This document shows positions 22,963 to 34,197 of a DNA stretch of 64,000 nt, in pieces (within the stretch, counting starts at the first letter, position 1; each line of letters opens with the position of its first letter). A model generated the notes under the pieces. It was not told the origin of the DNA. It worked only from the letters and a program-made list of their open reading frames with translations, and did no database searches. Position numbers and translations under genes: made by a program. Source of the DNA: Hemileia vastatrix (Eukaryota; Basidiomycota; Pucciniomycetes; Pucciniales; Zaghouaniaceae); the NCBI GenBank assembly GCA_030280995.1, contig JASXTE010000008.1, forward strand, positions 17,075,212 to 17,139,211, given 5' to 3'.

Positions 22963-24146
22963 GATAAAAGAAGACTTCACATGAGGCTGTAATCTCCTGG
23001 AGATTATGGTTGGGAGACCAGGCCTGGCTTGTCTTCAATGTGCCAGTGCATGGGTTGTTGTAGGAGAAGAAAGGAAGTGGGTGCTGCCTCTGGTTTTTTT
23101 GAAGTGTGGCTCAGGCTCTAGTGAGAGTCTGTCTTTTTTAGAGTGATGATGGCTGATCATCCTAGTGCTACAACCTCTCTTCAAGATGAGGAAATCCCAG
23201 GTTGTAGTAGGTCAGCTCCCTTGGAGATATACCAAGTAGATTTTCAACTTTCTCTTTTTAATGTATCTCTTCTCTGAAAGTATTCTTCATGTTTTTTATC
23301 AAGTATCTGTTCTCTCTCAAGATTTTCAATTATTTTTAATAAAATTTCAAAAAAGATGATTGGTTATATATCTTTATTGAAAGATATGCAGAAAAGCTGT
23401 GGAGTAATGAGATTGGGGTCTAAAAAGTAAGGCCTCCCAATTGTGCACTGCTAGGGTTTTTTATACGCCTTTCAAAAACATTACCTTGGCCATGTCTGTA
23501 AGCATTGGGGAAACCCCTGGTTATTTTTGTAGGATGGAAGAAAACTCAAGAAAAGAAGATAAAAATTTCAAGATAACTGAAGAAAAGCAATAAAAAAATC
23601 TGAAGATAATCAAAAAAGAAGAAAAGAATTATTTTTGTGAAGATCAGCAAGATCAATTTTTGGGCCTCCAACATGACGTTAAACTGCACAAATTTTTAAA
23701 TGAAGAAGATCAGCAAAATCAATTTTTTGGCCTCCAGCATGAGGTTAAACTGCATAAGCTTTTGAAGAAAGAAGATTGTCAAGATTAATTTTTGGGCCTC
23801 CAGAAAGAGGTTAAACTGCACAAATTTTTGAAGAAAGAAGATTTTCAAGATCAATTTTTGGGCCTCCGGAATGAGGATAAATTACACAATTTTAGAAGAT
23901 ATGATTCAGAAGATGAATCAAGATTTGAAGAATTAGAAGATGGAAGTGAGGATGAATATGTGGAATTGCGGAAAAGTTTTGGAGTGGTGAGATTGGGGAA
24001 TAAAAGTAAGTCCTTTCAATTGTGCACTTCTAGGGTTTCTTCTACACCTTTCAAAAACATTACCTGGGCCACAAATGTGAGCAATGGGGAAACCCTTGGT
24101 TTTTGTTCCAGGTCTGGCAGTGAAGACATTCTGAAGATCCCTCAAG
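22963..24146 (+). other. element B gag-pol spacer with internal repeats
   Basis: There is no conserved domain. A block of about 150 bp near 23395-23540 ('agattggggtctaaaaagtaag', then 'ttcaaaaacattacc') recurs at about 23968-24118. Between the two lies a 66-bp tandem repeat. An open frame at 23792-24169 covers repeats, an acidic Asp/Glu stretch and the second copy of the block; it may be the eroded N-terminal part of pol. The similar short phrase HEAKLDDFS recurs three times later inside pol (25870-25960). Confidence 0.55.
23641..23900 (+). repeat. 66-bp tandem repeat, four units
   Basis: GGCCTCC starts at 23663, 23729, 23795 and 23861, an exact 66-bp period (22 codons). The units are 80-90% alike by eye. 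The open frame reads a repeated peptide of the type FLGLQKEVKLHKFLKKEDFQ, so the repeat may extend a charged helical linker in the polyprotein. Confidence 0.85.
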
Positions 24147-27100
24147 TTGACGGTGGTGCAGAAGATTAGGCCTGTCAATGAGCCTATTCCTGTAAGTTTG
24201 AATCCTCCTTTGAAGAGACCTCCTTTGTCAAGAGATCCATACTGTACTCCTCTGGTGAAGACTCTTCCTAATTTTGTGGATAATGCTAGGGTGACTGTGG
24301 AAAGGTTGAAAGTTGTTAATTTTGGTCCTGATAGTTGGTTGTCTTATGAGGAAAAGAAGTTGTTGTTTCACATTATTGTGCTGAGGGAGAAAGAGGTGGA
24401 ATTTTTTGAAACACTCTTATGGTAAACCTTACTTGATTCCTGTGGTTTGTCACAAAACTTGGCAAATCAAACCTATTCCAATTCCAGCTGCTATCAGGGA
24501 TGATTTTGTGGAGATTGTTAGGGAAAGAGTCATGGAAGGATTGTATGAACAATCAACTTCTAGTTACTCAAGTCCGTTTTTCTGTGTTAAGAAGCAGAAT
24601 GGGAATTTGAGGGTGGCGCATGATCTTAGAGCCCTGAATAGAGTCACTATCAAGGATGCGGGAATGCCCCCAAGTGCGGAAGACTTTGTGGAAGCTTTTT
24701 CTGGAAGGGTGTTTTATGGTTTGGGTGATATTATGGGTGATTATGATGAAAGGGAACTTCACACGTATTCTTGGCCACTTACAACATTTAAGACTCCTCT
24801 GCGAAGATTTCAGCTCACTAGTTTGCCTCAAGGAGCAACTAATTCAGTAGCAGTATATCAAGCACAAATGGCTTGGAGTTTACAGGATGAGGTTCCTACT
24901 CATGCTGGTATTTTTATTGATGACAGCGGAATTAAAGGACCCTCCACTGATTATGGAAATCAGGTGCTGAAGGAAAACCCTGGTATAAGGAGATTTGTTT
25001 GGGAATATGCAATTTCTCTAGAGAGAGTATTGTTTAGGATTGAAGAGGCTAGTTTGACCATTTCTGGGTCAAAGTTTTGTTGTTGTGTTCCTACTCTGGA
25101 AATTCTGGGTCATGTTTTATGGAAGGAGGGAAGGATTATGGCAAAGAAGAAAGTCAATAAAATTCAGTCATGGCAAAGGCCCAAAAATACTACTGAAGTC
25201 AGGGGATTTTTGGGGGTTTGTGTGTATGTCAGGATTTTTATTAAAGATTTTTCTTTGTTGGCTGTAACTTTAAGAAGGTTGACCAGGAAATATGCGGAGT
25301 GGGAATGGTCTGAAGAGTGTGAAGAGGCTTTTCAGAAGTTGAAGAAGGTTGTAGGTGAAGATATTATTCTTCATAAGTTGGATTATGGAGTTGGTGCTGG
25401 AAAAATTTATCTGGAAGTGGACTCAAGTTATATTGCTTCTGTTGCTGTTTTGTCTCAGGAAGATAAAGCTGGGAAGTTCAGGCCAGTAAGGTATGAGTCT
25501 GTGGTTTTAAATGAGGTGGAATCTAGGTATTCCCAGCCAAAGTTGGAATTGTGTGGTGTAGCAAAAATTTTGAAGAAGCTACAAAACGTGTTGTGGGGGC
25601 AGAATTTTAAGCTGCAGGTGGATTCAAAATCTCTGGTTCAAATGATCAACACACCTTGTCTTCCAAATGCTCCAGTGACTAGGTGGGTGGCATTTATTCA
25701 ACATTTTTCTTTTTACCTGGTGCACAAGCCAAGTAAAACTTTTACAATGCCAGATGGGTTATCAAGGAGACCACCCACGGATGAAGATTCAGACTCTGAA
25801 GAATTTGATGAAGATGTTCCAGTGGTTAGGGCCAGCACAAAGGGTGCTGAAGATTTTTCTCTCCTCCCCCATGAGGCTAAACTGGATTATTGTTCTTTCC
25901 TCTGCCATGAGGCTAAACTGGATGATTTTTCTCTCCTCCACCAAGAGGTTAGACTGGATGGTTCTGATCTTAATTCTGGTTATCAGGATGTTTTTGTTGA
26001 TGAAGATGGGGCCGTTGTTTGGGATGTCTCAAAATTGGAAAATGGTATTTTTGTCGGTGAACTGAATTCTCTTAAGATTCAGTGGAAGGAAAAGGATGTA
26101 CCAAAGCTTAGGGATTGGTGTCCTGGATGGGCTGGTCGTGTTGCTCATGTGTACACTGGAGATTTTTATGAAAGGGTTGTACCCTTGGATGTTTTTTTGT
26201 TGGATTTTGAAGATGAGACCTGGGGTCAGACTGGGTTTTATTTTATTATGGTTGAATATCTGTTAATATTGGAGAGGCCAGATATTTGTGATGATGATAC
26301 TTGGGTAGCAATCAGGAAGAAAAGTCCTGGCTTCTATGTGTCAGGAAAGAGGTTGATGAGGAGGAGGCATAAAAATCCTCAGGTAGTGGTGACTCAGAAG
26401 AAGGGTCAAGAGTTTGTGTTGAAGTTTTTACATGAATAACTTGGTCATAGAGGCTTTGGGGAGGCTTATAGAAGAGTAGCAGATAGATTTTGGTGGCCAG
26501 GTATGAAGTTGGCTGTGCAGGGTTGGGTTCAATCTTGTGAAGAATGTCAAAGAAAAAGTCACTTGAAACCTAAAGAGGTTGGCTGTGTTACTGGTGAAAA
26601 AACTGTTTTTGGAAGAGTCATTCTGGATGCTTTCCATATTAAAGAGGGCAGGTATAAATACTTGATTGTTACCAGGGATGATTTGTCTAGTTGGGTTGAG
26701 GCGGTGCCTCTGGTTAATTTGACCCCCAAAAATGTGGCAGAATTTTTAAAGAAGGAATGGGTGTTTAGGTATGGGTTGATGAAGTTGGTGACTGTTGATG
26801 GTGGGCCAGAGTTTGGAGCTGAATTTAAAGAAGCTTTGGCAAGTATTGGTTCTAAAGTCAGAGTGGCTACACCTTAGTATCCTGAAGCTGAAGGAATGGT
26901 TGAAAGAGGCCATCAAGTTATCAAGAATGCTTTGGTGAAGATGGGTGGGGATAGTGCTGAAAAATGGAGGCATTATTTACCCTTGATGATATTTGCTGAT
27001 AGGGTCACTGTGAAAAGGACAACTGGCTATTCCCCTTATGAATTAATTTTTGGGCAGAAAGCTGTTCTACCAGTGGATTTGGAGGCAGTCTCTTATCTTT

Positions 27101-27493
27101 GAATTGATTGGGATGATTTGTGCTCAACTGAAGATTTGCTCTGTGCCAGGATGCAACAGTTGGAATGTAGAGAGGAATGTCAAGAGAAGGTATACTCTAG
27201 AATAATGAAGATTAGAAATCAATCAGTCAGATACTGGGACAAGAAGTTAGCTCATAGGCTCATGAATTTCCTTGAAACCTGGTTGTTTGGTTTTGGTGTA
27301 TAATAGAAGTTTGGAGAGTCAGTGGGGAAAAATGTTTGCTTACAGATGGAATGGACCTTACAGAGTCAGATATCAGGTGTCTGGAGGTTCTTATGTTTTG
27401 GAGGAGTTAGATGGTGCAGTCTTAAAGAAGAGAGTGGCTGCTGATCAGGTGAAGAGATTTTACCCAAGAGGCACTAGAAGTGAAGATGATTGA
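24147..27493 (+). pseudogene. element B pol: RT, RNase H, integrase, broken
   Basis: The lead-in at 24147-24425 (SWLSYEEKKLLFHIIVLRE) connects by a frameshift to a 677-codon frame at 24406-26439. RT: IPIPAAIRDDFVEIV, SPFFCVKKQNGNLRVAHDLRALN, and active site FIDD (24913-24924), where most gypsy elements have YxDD. Then ENPGIRRFVWEY, and tether/RNase H: FLGVCVYVRIFIKDFS, YLEVDSSYIASVAVLSQ, LQVDSKSLVQM. Integrase: HRGFGEAYRRVADRFWWPGM, SCEECQRK, LDAFHIKEGRYKYL, VTVDGGPEFGAEF, EAEGMVERGHQVIKNAL, giving D, D and E in order. The C-terminus GCLVLVYNRSLESQWGKMF is in another frame. Defects: TAA 26437, TAG 26875, TGA 27100 and a frameshift near 27280. No chromodomain follows. Confidence 0.8.
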
Positions 27494-27886
27494 CTCTGCA
27501 ATGAGGATAAAATATGGATCATTCTTTAAATTTTGGATTTTGGTGATGCTGTGCATCTGTTTTGTTGGAAATTTTTTTTAGAAGGTACCCACAGGTGGGG
27601 CTTCTAGATTTTATTTTGGAAAGTGTGGGTGTAACTGATGGGCTGGCTGCTCTATCAAAAGTTACTCCAGATTTTCTGTTTCCAACCCCTTCTCTTAATT
27701 TGGTTGAATCCTAGTATTAGTTTTTCTTCACAGGTTTTAGTACTCTATGACTTAAAACTGGAAATTCTTTTGGTCTTCAAGTGCAGGACTCTTTATGGTT
27801 ATTGGTTTTGGTTTATGGTATTGGATGTTGTGTTTTTGTTAGAAGGTACCCAGGGGGGGCTTCTAGATTTTATTTTGGAAAGTGTG

Positions 27887-27928
27887 GGGGTAACTGATGA
27901 GCTGGCAGCTCTGTAGAACAGTTACCCC
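27887..27928. repeat. hairpin GGGGTAACTG/CAGTTACCCC, copy 1
   Basis: The arms are exact 10-bp complements with a 22-base loop that contains a smaller GAGC...GCTC-like stem. The same hairpin recurs, nearly unchanged, at 30985-31026. A third, eroded version lies at about 27625-27670. Conservation of both arms within an otherwise decayed region suggests a structured RNA or DNA element of B. Confidence 0.75.
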
Positions 27929-28306
27929 AAAATGTCTGTTTCAAGTACTTTATTTGTCCTAGTTGAATCCTAGTTCTGTTTCTTTTTATTCAGGTTTCAA
28001 GTCCACTATGACTTTAAACTGGCTTACTGGTTCAATACTAGCTTCTTTGGTGTTGGTGGTGGATCACTGGTGGTCTCCCATCATTTTTACTTATTGGAGG
28101 GATCCCACCCAGTGATTATTTCCTTGGACTGGACTTTCTATGGAGCAGGAATTTTTCTTTTACTTTTCTTTAATTTTTGTGTCTATGGTTGTGTTAGATA
28201 GTAGTTTTAGATTATTTTCTTTTTTCTCTTTTTTTTAATAATTTTTTTATGGGAGTTATTGAGATATAAAGAGGGAAAATTCATAAAATTATATTATATG
28301 GTGTCA

Positions 28307-28331
28307 CCACATCAGGGTCACCTGGATGTGG
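28307..28331. repeat. CCACATC/GATGTGG near-palindrome, copy 1
   Basis: A 25-bp near-palindrome with 7-bp outer arms and a paired GGT/ACC core. Its counterpart at 28512-28537 keeps the same arms while the core changes on both sides, as compensating changes would. Confidence 0.6.
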
Positions 28332-28511
28332 GCAAACATTGGTTAGGAAAGGCTCATCAATTGGCCAGGCAATGCTATTTTCTTTTTTTATTTCTATCTC
28401 ATTTTTTATTATTTTCTTTGATTTATATTTATTTCATCTTTTCTTTATTGATATAATTTTTCTCAATTTATTTTTGATCTCAATTCAGTTAAAAATTATT
28501 TAAAATTGTAT

Positions 28512-28537
28512 CCACATCAAGGTGCACTTGGATGTGG
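28512..28537. repeat. CCACATC/GATGTGG near-palindrome, copy 2
   Basis: A 26-bp version with the core GGTGCAC, also self-complementary. The spacing between the two copies is 205 bp, within a larger imperfect repeat of about 75 bp. Confidence 0.6.
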
Positions 28538-28801
28538 GTAAGGTATCAGGGGATCAACTCATAAATTGGCTGGGGGATACCATTTGTAATTATTATTTAT
28601 CTCATTTTAATTTCTCAGCTCTCATATATTTTTGGGTAATTTTGCTTAATTATTTTCAAGTTTTTTTTTAGTATGTTAGTAGTTTAAATAAAAAAAAAAT
28701 TAAAAAAAAAAAAAAAAAACAAACAAATTATATATATATATATCTATTAATAATTATTGTTCTCCCTATTTAGTAACTTATTAATTTCTTTCTTTTTTAT
28801 T

Positions 28802-30360
28802 TTAATGTCTGGAAGAAGAAGCCTCCGGTGGTTGGTCTGTATTATGGTGGCATTTTTTCTTTTTGTTAGGATTTGAAGAAGAACTGTGTTCTTTGTGGTG
28901 TAGGCAACTGGAAAGAGTATATGGATAGTAATGGTCAGGGACTGGATTGGAAGGTACTTTTTGGGAAGAAGTGGAAGAAGTGGGGATAGAGTGTTGGAAA
29001 GTGCGCTTGATTATTCTAGACATCTTCCAGTGGTCATCAAAGATCTGTTTCCTCAGATTCTTTTCAAACTCATTCAATGGACCTTGGAGAGCAAAGGCCT
29101 TAAGCATGTTTGAACACATCATACTCAGGTGTTGTTCCATGTCAGCATAATCCAGCATTAACGTAGTCTCTAGAGGTTGGCCAGTCCCAATTTCTGTTTT
29201 GGGAGGCAGGGTTCCAACTAAACAGAAGAATTGTTTCAGTAATTGTTCTCTGTTAAATAAATTGGACTCATTAATTTGGTACTTACAGATTGGGAGCTCA
29301 TCAAATTTTTAAGCAGCTGGGATTTGAGCTTTTGAAGAATTCTGAATGGATGTTGAAGGAGGATTAACCAGATGGAGGTATGGATTCTCATGATCATTCT
29401 CTAAATGGTGTTGGGAAGATGGACTAGAAGTAGGGCGTTCCTGTGGCCTGGTTGCAGCAGCAGGGCTGCTGTTGTTGTTGTTGTTGTTGATATTATTTCT
29501 TGGCCCAGTTGGGTTGGACACTGGTGGTGGAGTACCAGGGTTGTTGAAGGAAGGACCAGGAGAAGGTGACCTGGAAGCTGATTGTGATCTTCTGGATGAA
29601 GATCTGGAAGAAATGGAAATATCAGAGTAATAATTGGAAGGCAGAGGAGAGGTGTAGTTAGTTCTTCTTGGTGGAACAGGAGACTTTTGTTCTGGAGCAG
29701 TGTTGCATGCTCTGGTGTTTTCAGGAGGTCCTCTGGAAGGCCTTCTAGAGATGTTGGAATTTTTCAGGTTGTCTGAGGAAGAATTTGTGTGTGTATGAAT
29801 TACTCTGGGAGAACTAGGAGGTTGTTGCATAGAGTTGTTGGTGTTTAATGGTGGATTTTGGCTGTTATCTGGCTGAATTTGGGAGCTTTGAGCCTGATTT
29901 TTGCTTCATGGTAAGGTGGGCGGGCCATCTTGACGAGGTCTAGCAGCTTGGGAGCTGATTTTGAAGCTGTTTTGGCTCAATTCGCTGAGGTAAAAGCAGA
30001 TTCTTGAGAAGATAAAGCAGGTATTTTAGGGAGTGTTTTGGGAATAGAACGGCATGATCTTCTGGAAGGAGCGGAAGATAAAGAAGAGGAAGCAGGTCCA
30101 AATTCTGGTGACCTGGTAGTAGATCTGGAAATATACAAATGGGAAGGTGAAGGCGGAGGTATTGTATAGCTGGGGTCTCTGTCACATCTTTTATTTTTAG
30201 AGTTGTAAGAATCACAGGCTCTGTTATATAATTTGGCCTGAGGAGTAGGAAGTGTGAAAGTACAAGGCCTGCACATGTGGATGCACTGTTTACAAGCATA
30301 GTCTTTTAGAGCAGTGAAGCAAGGAAGGTCCAATGGGTCAAAGTCTGGGGATTCAGCCAT
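28802..30360 (-). pseudogene. antisense accessory gene 1 of element B (cysteine-rich, Zn-cluster-like)
   Basis: It is on the strand opposite to gag-pol. The first block (30360-29977) starts MAESPDFDPLD and contains CKQCIHMCRPCTF, then CDSYNSKNKRC: cysteine spacing like a fungal Zn2Cys6 cluster, except that the fifth cysteine is Tyr. A Ser/Pro-rich linker follows. The second block (29830-29287) is Ser/Pro/Asn-rich (SRSSSRRSQSASRSPSPGP) with an Asn run. A 69-bp intron (29218-29286, GTAAGT to TTTAG, with a CTGA branch-like site) joins a C-terminal block (29217-28802) predicted helical, MEQHLSMMCSNMLKAFALQG, with a basic tail. Breaks: a frameshift between blocks 1 and 2 and a TAA at 29309-29311. 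DNA binding is inferred from the cysteine pattern only. Confidence 0.6.
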
Positions 30361-30489
30361 GATCTGTGAAGGAACAACAATAAAAGAAAAGAGATAAAAA
30401 ATTTTTATCAGTGATGGTGGATGATTAAGAGAGTGGAAGTTAAACAGGTGGGCTGCGGAGCATTGTGTATGGAGTTGGCTCCTCCCTTA

Positions 30490-31225
30490 CATGCAAAATG
30501 TGGTTAGTCTGTCAACACTTTAAACTGAACACTGGGTTAGTCTGTCAAGACTTTAAACTGAACACTGGTAGTCCTCAAAAACTTTAAACTGGCTGATTAC
30601 AATTTAATTTCAAGAATTTGAATCCTCTATGGGTCCTGTAGTCCGTCAAGACTTTAAGCTGAACACTGGTAGTCCTCCAAGACTTAAAACTGGCTTTTTT
30701 TTAAGATTGCTTCAAGATTTTTATTTTTTGTTACTACTGTGGATCTGTTAGTCTGTCAAGACTCTAAACTGAACACTGGAAAATTCCGTCAAGACTTCAA
30801 ACTGACCACCGTGGTCAGTCCATCAAGACTTTAAACTGAAAATTGGTATAGTCCCCCAAGAATGTAAACTGAGGATAGTTTAATGGTTGAATCCTTCAGG
30901 ACTATAAACTGATAATGGGAGTAGGTGTGATTCTGGAAGAGGGCATCAAAGGGGGAGTCTCTAAATTTTGTCAAGGCAAGTGTGGGGGTAACTGATGAGC
31001 TGGCTGCTCTGTAGAACAGTTACCCCAGAATTTTAGTTTGTCTCTTTGGTCTTTAATGTTTTGATCTCTGGTTCTATCTTTTTTATTTAGGTTTTGAGTC
31101 CCCTAAGACTATAAACTGGGGGTTTTTGAGTCCCCCAAGACTATAAAATGAGGGCTGTTAGTCCTCCAAGACTTAAAACTGAGGATTAGTCCCCCAATAC
31201 TGTAAACTGAGGAACTTTTTTTTTA
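30490..31225. repeat. array of about 14 short degenerate repeats in element B
   Basis: The consensus is close to AGTCYNYCAAGACTTTAAACTGAACACTGG, at irregular spacing of 30-80 bp: about 30507, 30544, 30575, 30644, 30676, 30756, 30787, 30821, 30855, 30892, 31102, 31133, 31163 and 31192. It lies between the two antisense genes and includes hairpin copy 2. It could be a binding array, for instance for the element's own antisense-encoded proteins, or a satellite-like expansion. Confidence 0.75.
30985..31026. repeat. hairpin GGGGTAACTG/CAGTTACCCC, copy 2
   Basis: It has the same 10-bp arms and nearly the same loop (GAGCTGGCTGCTC within) as 27887-27928, about 3.1 kb away. It interrupts the short-repeat array. 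Confidence 0.75.
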
Positions 31226-31290
31226 TGATTGGCTACATTCAGGAAGTCTGGAGAGGTCAAGAATTTTTTTATTTCTAAGTAAGAGATTAA

Positions 31291-31957
31291 TCAAAAGTCA
31301 AGAGGAAGAAGAGAATCAAGAGATGTAACAAAATGTTCAGCATTGGCTTTGAACTGGTGAATGAGCTTCTTCATTTTCTCAAGGTCCTGTGGCTTCCTGG
31401 AAGGAGTGGATTGGAAGTAATTTAGAATGAGATGCTTCTGTTGAGAAGAATGTTTTTAGAATTTGTCTTTGATGGTGGGAAATGGATTAGGTGGGGGTGC
31501 TTCAATGGTTCCCACATTGTCATCATCACTGTCTGGATAGAAATGAACTGGAAATTTGTTAGATTAAATTTCAGTATGAAGAAGTATTAGGCTTACCATC
31601 AGAAGGACCAGGGATGGTAGAGCTAGTGATGGTAGCGGGGTTGGCACTCTTTTTCAAAGGGTGTAATTTGTTGACCAGTATTGGGATCAGAATGGATGGT
31701 CTGGATCTTTTGGTGCTGGTAAAAGGTGGATCTGGTTGTGGAGGAGGAGAAGATGTTAAAGAGGACAATGGACCATGTCTGAAACAAGTCTTCTTCCTAG
31801 AGTGACAGGCATCACAGGAGGTTCTGTAGAGATGAGCCGGTGGTGTGATGGTACAGATGAGATTGTGGTCAATGCAGTATTGGCAAGGACCCATGTCAGT
31901 AGCAGATTTAGAAAGAAAGATAAACATGGTGGTTTTGATGAAGAAGAATGTGGACAT
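31291..31957 (-). pseudogene. antisense accessory gene 2 of element B (Zn2Cys6-like)
   Basis: Its start lies only 19 bp inside the 3' LTR of B, on the opposite strand. The first ATG is at 31957; a second, MGPCQYC, is better placed. The motif CQYCIDHNLICTI then SCDACHSRKKTC fits CX2CX6CX12CX2CX6C, the Zn2Cys6 spacing of fungal Gal4-type DNA-binding proteins, although the basic loop is in the second half rather than the first. A Ser/Pro/Lys-rich region follows. A 49-bp intron (31548-31596, GTAAGC to CCAG) keeps frame into exon 2, which ends at the TGA at 31291-31293 and encodes a Lys-rich helical tail. One TAA at 31456-31458 interrupts it. It resembles accessory gene 1 in cysteine pattern, intron presence and Ser/Pro linker, so the two may be paralogues. 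Confidence 0.65.
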
Positions 31958-31965
31958 TCTCTATT

Positions 31966-31975
31966 GGAAGGAGGA
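31966..31975 (+). promoter_or_regulatory. polypurine tract of element B
   Basis: GGAAGGAGGA lies directly before the 3' LTR (TGTGGTC at 31976), the position and composition of a plus-strand primer in LTR retrotransposons. Confidence 0.7.
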
Positions 31976-32899
31976 TGTGGTCTTCCAACATTGATTGAGC
32001 CCTTTGTTGGTATATTTGGCGTTGTTTTGATATGTATTAAATGGCATTATTTAATAACTGGATATTTTTCAGGAATTTTTCAGCAAATATTGGGACTGTG
32101 GGGATGTCATTACAACCATTGGATAGCCACGGAGTTTCTCAATATTTTATGTCTTGTTGAAATTTTTCAGATTATAAGTATTAAGGGGATAATTTCTCAT
32201 TTTTCATTTAAAAAGATAGCTGTTTAATTTTGTTTTTTGTGTTTTATGGGCTAACCTTAAGTCTTAGGGTTAAGTGCTTAGTACCATTAGAATGATCTAA
32301 TTTTTCTCTACATTTTATTTTGCAATGGTTTTATAGCCTAATTATGTGCTTTAAAGGTTTTAGTAGTTATAGTAGATTTTTCCAAGTATTTTGGGTATTT
32401 TGGAGGTTTTTGGTGGTTTTCTGGCTTCAGGGTGGTCCGGCTGCCTCAGGCGGGCCTCCCAACTTCTGGTGGACCACCTGCCCTGGTTCTAGAAGGCTGG
32501 GAAGCATTTCTAGAGGGGTTTTATGCAATTTGGCACTCAAGAACGCCAAATTTGTTGGTGTGAATGGGCTTTTAGATAGTGGTCTGTGTGTACATAGTGA
32601 ATAAGACAGTTTGGGGCAACTTTAATTATCATACAACCATCCGGAGGTGATATCCTTGTTCCTCACTCAGTTTTCACATTTTTTTGGCTACAATTGGCTG
32701 TGTTTGTTGCAAGGTGAGTTCTTCATTTAACATAACTTGGCAACTGGTTTCTCTGGTATAGTCTTGAAAGCTATATCAAGTATTTTTGCTGTCTCTGGTG
32801 TGGATTTGCAACCTACATCAAGTATCATTGCTTTCTCTGGTGTGGATGTTGGTCTAAACTTCAGTTCTTTGGTTTGGTAGTCTGTCTGGAGACTACTTT
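31976..32899 (+). repeat. right (3') LTR of element B, first 924 bp
   Basis: It matches 19595-20515 or so of the left LTR. It stops abruptly in 'gagactacttt', where element C is inserted; the missing 174 bp continue at 60435. The ACTTT at 32895-32899 is the target duplication. Confidence 0.9.
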
Positions 32900-34149
32900 T
32901 ATCAGCCAGTCGTCTAGAAGAAGAGGAAAAAGAAGAGGAAACTTAGAGGAGGAAAAAAGGTAATATAAAGAGAATTAAAAAAATAATAAAGTGGTATAAT
33001 TATTTTAAAAGGAAGGCAACAAGTAGACTCTAGGGACTTTATACAACAGTGCAGTTTAATAAATTTTAATATAATTATTTAATATGAAGTTATTTTCAAT
33101 GCGCGGCAAACACTATTATTATTATTAGACCTATTACAATCTGTAGTTATTTATATAAAATTTAAATTAGATTTGTAATACTAATAAAAATAATAATAAA
33201 TATGTTTATATTAAAAGTATGTTCAAGTTTGAATGTATTATAAATGATGCAGCTACAGGGGGTTACCCAAAGCCTTTTATAGGCAAAGGACCCTATGAAG
33301 CGTCACAAATGAGTACTTACAAAAGAGTAATAAAATGAAACAAGAATATAAAAGAATAGAACTAAACATAGAGATTGAGAGAAAAAAATGAGACAATAAA
33401 CTAAACCCGTGAGTAAGTAACGAATTTTTCCACCATAACTTCCCAAAACAATTAATTTAAGTAATTAGTAACCAAGTAAGTCTGAAACATGAGAACAGTG
33501 AGTAAAATAACCCAAAACAGATATTACAGTGAGATGTAAAGGGTTTAATTATACAATTAGAATTATTTTCACGCCAAAATCCATGTAATCAATTCAATCC
33601 AGTATAAAGCAATTTTAATTAATTTTTTTAACTATGTAATTAATTCAATAATTAGTTTAAATGAAACATATAATTAATTTTTTGATAGTTCTAATTTAAA
33701 GTGAGAATTTTAATACTATGTTATTAAATAAGTGTTATAATTTATTTAATAATTTTACTGACACAATTAAGGGTCAAAAAAGCACCCAATATTATTGTTT
33801 AATAATATATAAATTTAATTAATTAATTTAATTATATTATAAGTCAATTTTAAACTTATAATTATAATATATGTTTATAATTAATTAATTATTAATTTAT
33901 AATTATTAAATACAAAAAAATGAGCCATAATTTATAGAATATAAAATATATCATGCTTAATTTAAATGTGTAAATAATTTATATAACAATAAAATTAATA
34001 TAACACTTATATTTAATAAGATAATTATATAATTTTATTATGCAATAAAATATTAATTTATATACATAAGAATTCATAATTTACACCCTCTTTCATGTCC
34101 AACAAATTAACATATCATTTACTGGGCTCCTGGTATAGCCTTGCTGACA
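32900..34149 (-). repeat. 3' LTR of element C
   Basis: It is 1,250 bp, homologous to 59157-60429. A TATA-like TATAAAAGG on the minus strand is at 33273-33281. It is very AT-rich (33540-34080). Just outside, on the sense strand upstream of the LTR, is the polypurine tract AGAGTGAGGGAG. Confidence 0.9.
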
Positions 34150-34197
34150 CTCCCTCACTCTAAAAAAACAATAAAAAAATGCTAAGATTTTTTCTTT

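Larger units (their letters stand above)
27494..28801 (+). other. element B 3' region after pol
   Basis: It is non-coding. A block starting GAAGGTACCCA (27580-27690) recurs at 27842-27945 and in part at 30955-31035; a second imperfect repeat (28300-28380) recurs at 28505-28590. Both repeats contain hairpins listed separately. The rest is AT-rich with poly-T and poly-A runs. The dozen or so 'actttaaactgg' phrases of the 30-31 kb array begin to appear here (27749 and 28005). Confidence 0.6.
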
